DNA of 6,868 nucleotides from Rhizobacter sp. (lineage in GTDB: Bacteria; Pseudomonadota; Gammaproteobacteria; Burkholderiales; Burkholderiaceae_C). The stretch lies in the NCBI GenBank assembly GCA_025359585.1, contig JANYFX010000713.1:1-6868 (forward strand). Direction: 5' to 3'. Below the pieces are notes generated by a model. It made no database searches, was not told the DNA's origin, and worked only from the letters and a program-made list of their open reading frames with translations. The translations under genes and the position numbers were made by a program. Shown here one piece after another: positions 5,672 to 6,868 of the stretch (positions are counted from its first letter, which is position 1; each line of letters begins with the position of its first letter).

Positions 5672-6868
<1,197 letters not shown>

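Overview
The window is ordinary, densely coded chromosome from a GC-rich betaproteobacterium, most likely Burkholderiales (a Comamonadaceae or Rubrivivax/Leptothrix-type lineage). I infer this from strong G/C preference at third codon positions, TACAAT-type -10 boxes, the protein sequences, and the neighbour pairs bamD/rluD (divergent), scpB-rluB and ndk-rlmN. No mobile element, CRISPR array, tRNA or rRNA was found.

Layout, left to right. Bases 2-157 hold an open plus-strand frame that enters from the left edge and looks like the last ~51 codons of an unrecognised gene. It converges on bamD (174-986, minus), the outer-membrane assembly lipoprotein. A 56-bp divergent gap separates bamD from rluD (1043-2050, plus), a 23S rRNA pseudouridine synthase. 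Bases 2051-2336 hold no convincing gene. They contain a possible -10 box and two short perfect hairpins and may be the untranslated leader of scpB. Then scpB (2337-3086) overlaps rluB (3083-5116) by four bases. A 94-bp gap with a possible -10 box and a clear ribosome binding site leads to ndk (5211-5636). After 35 bp comes rlmN (5672 to the right edge), which is missing only its last residues.

Functionally this is a housekeeping block. Three of the six identified genes modify 23S rRNA: RluD on helix 69, RluB and RlmN near the peptidyl transferase centre. ScpB belongs to the SMC condensin complex, whose ScpA and SMC partners are not in the window. Ndk balances nucleoside triphosphates. BamD inserts outer-membrane proteins.

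I see no new multi-gene system. The feature most worth a second look is RluB. At 677 residues it is more than twice the length of E. coli RluB. It carries a ~215-residue basic/acidic N-terminal extension and a ~225-residue C-terminal extension that ends in an Arg/Gly/poly-Gly tail, with three small hydrophobic islands that look like docking motifs. Next in interest are the unexplained 286-bp region before scpB and the compact bamD/rluD control region, where a perfect TATAAT for bamD overlaps the rluD start codon.
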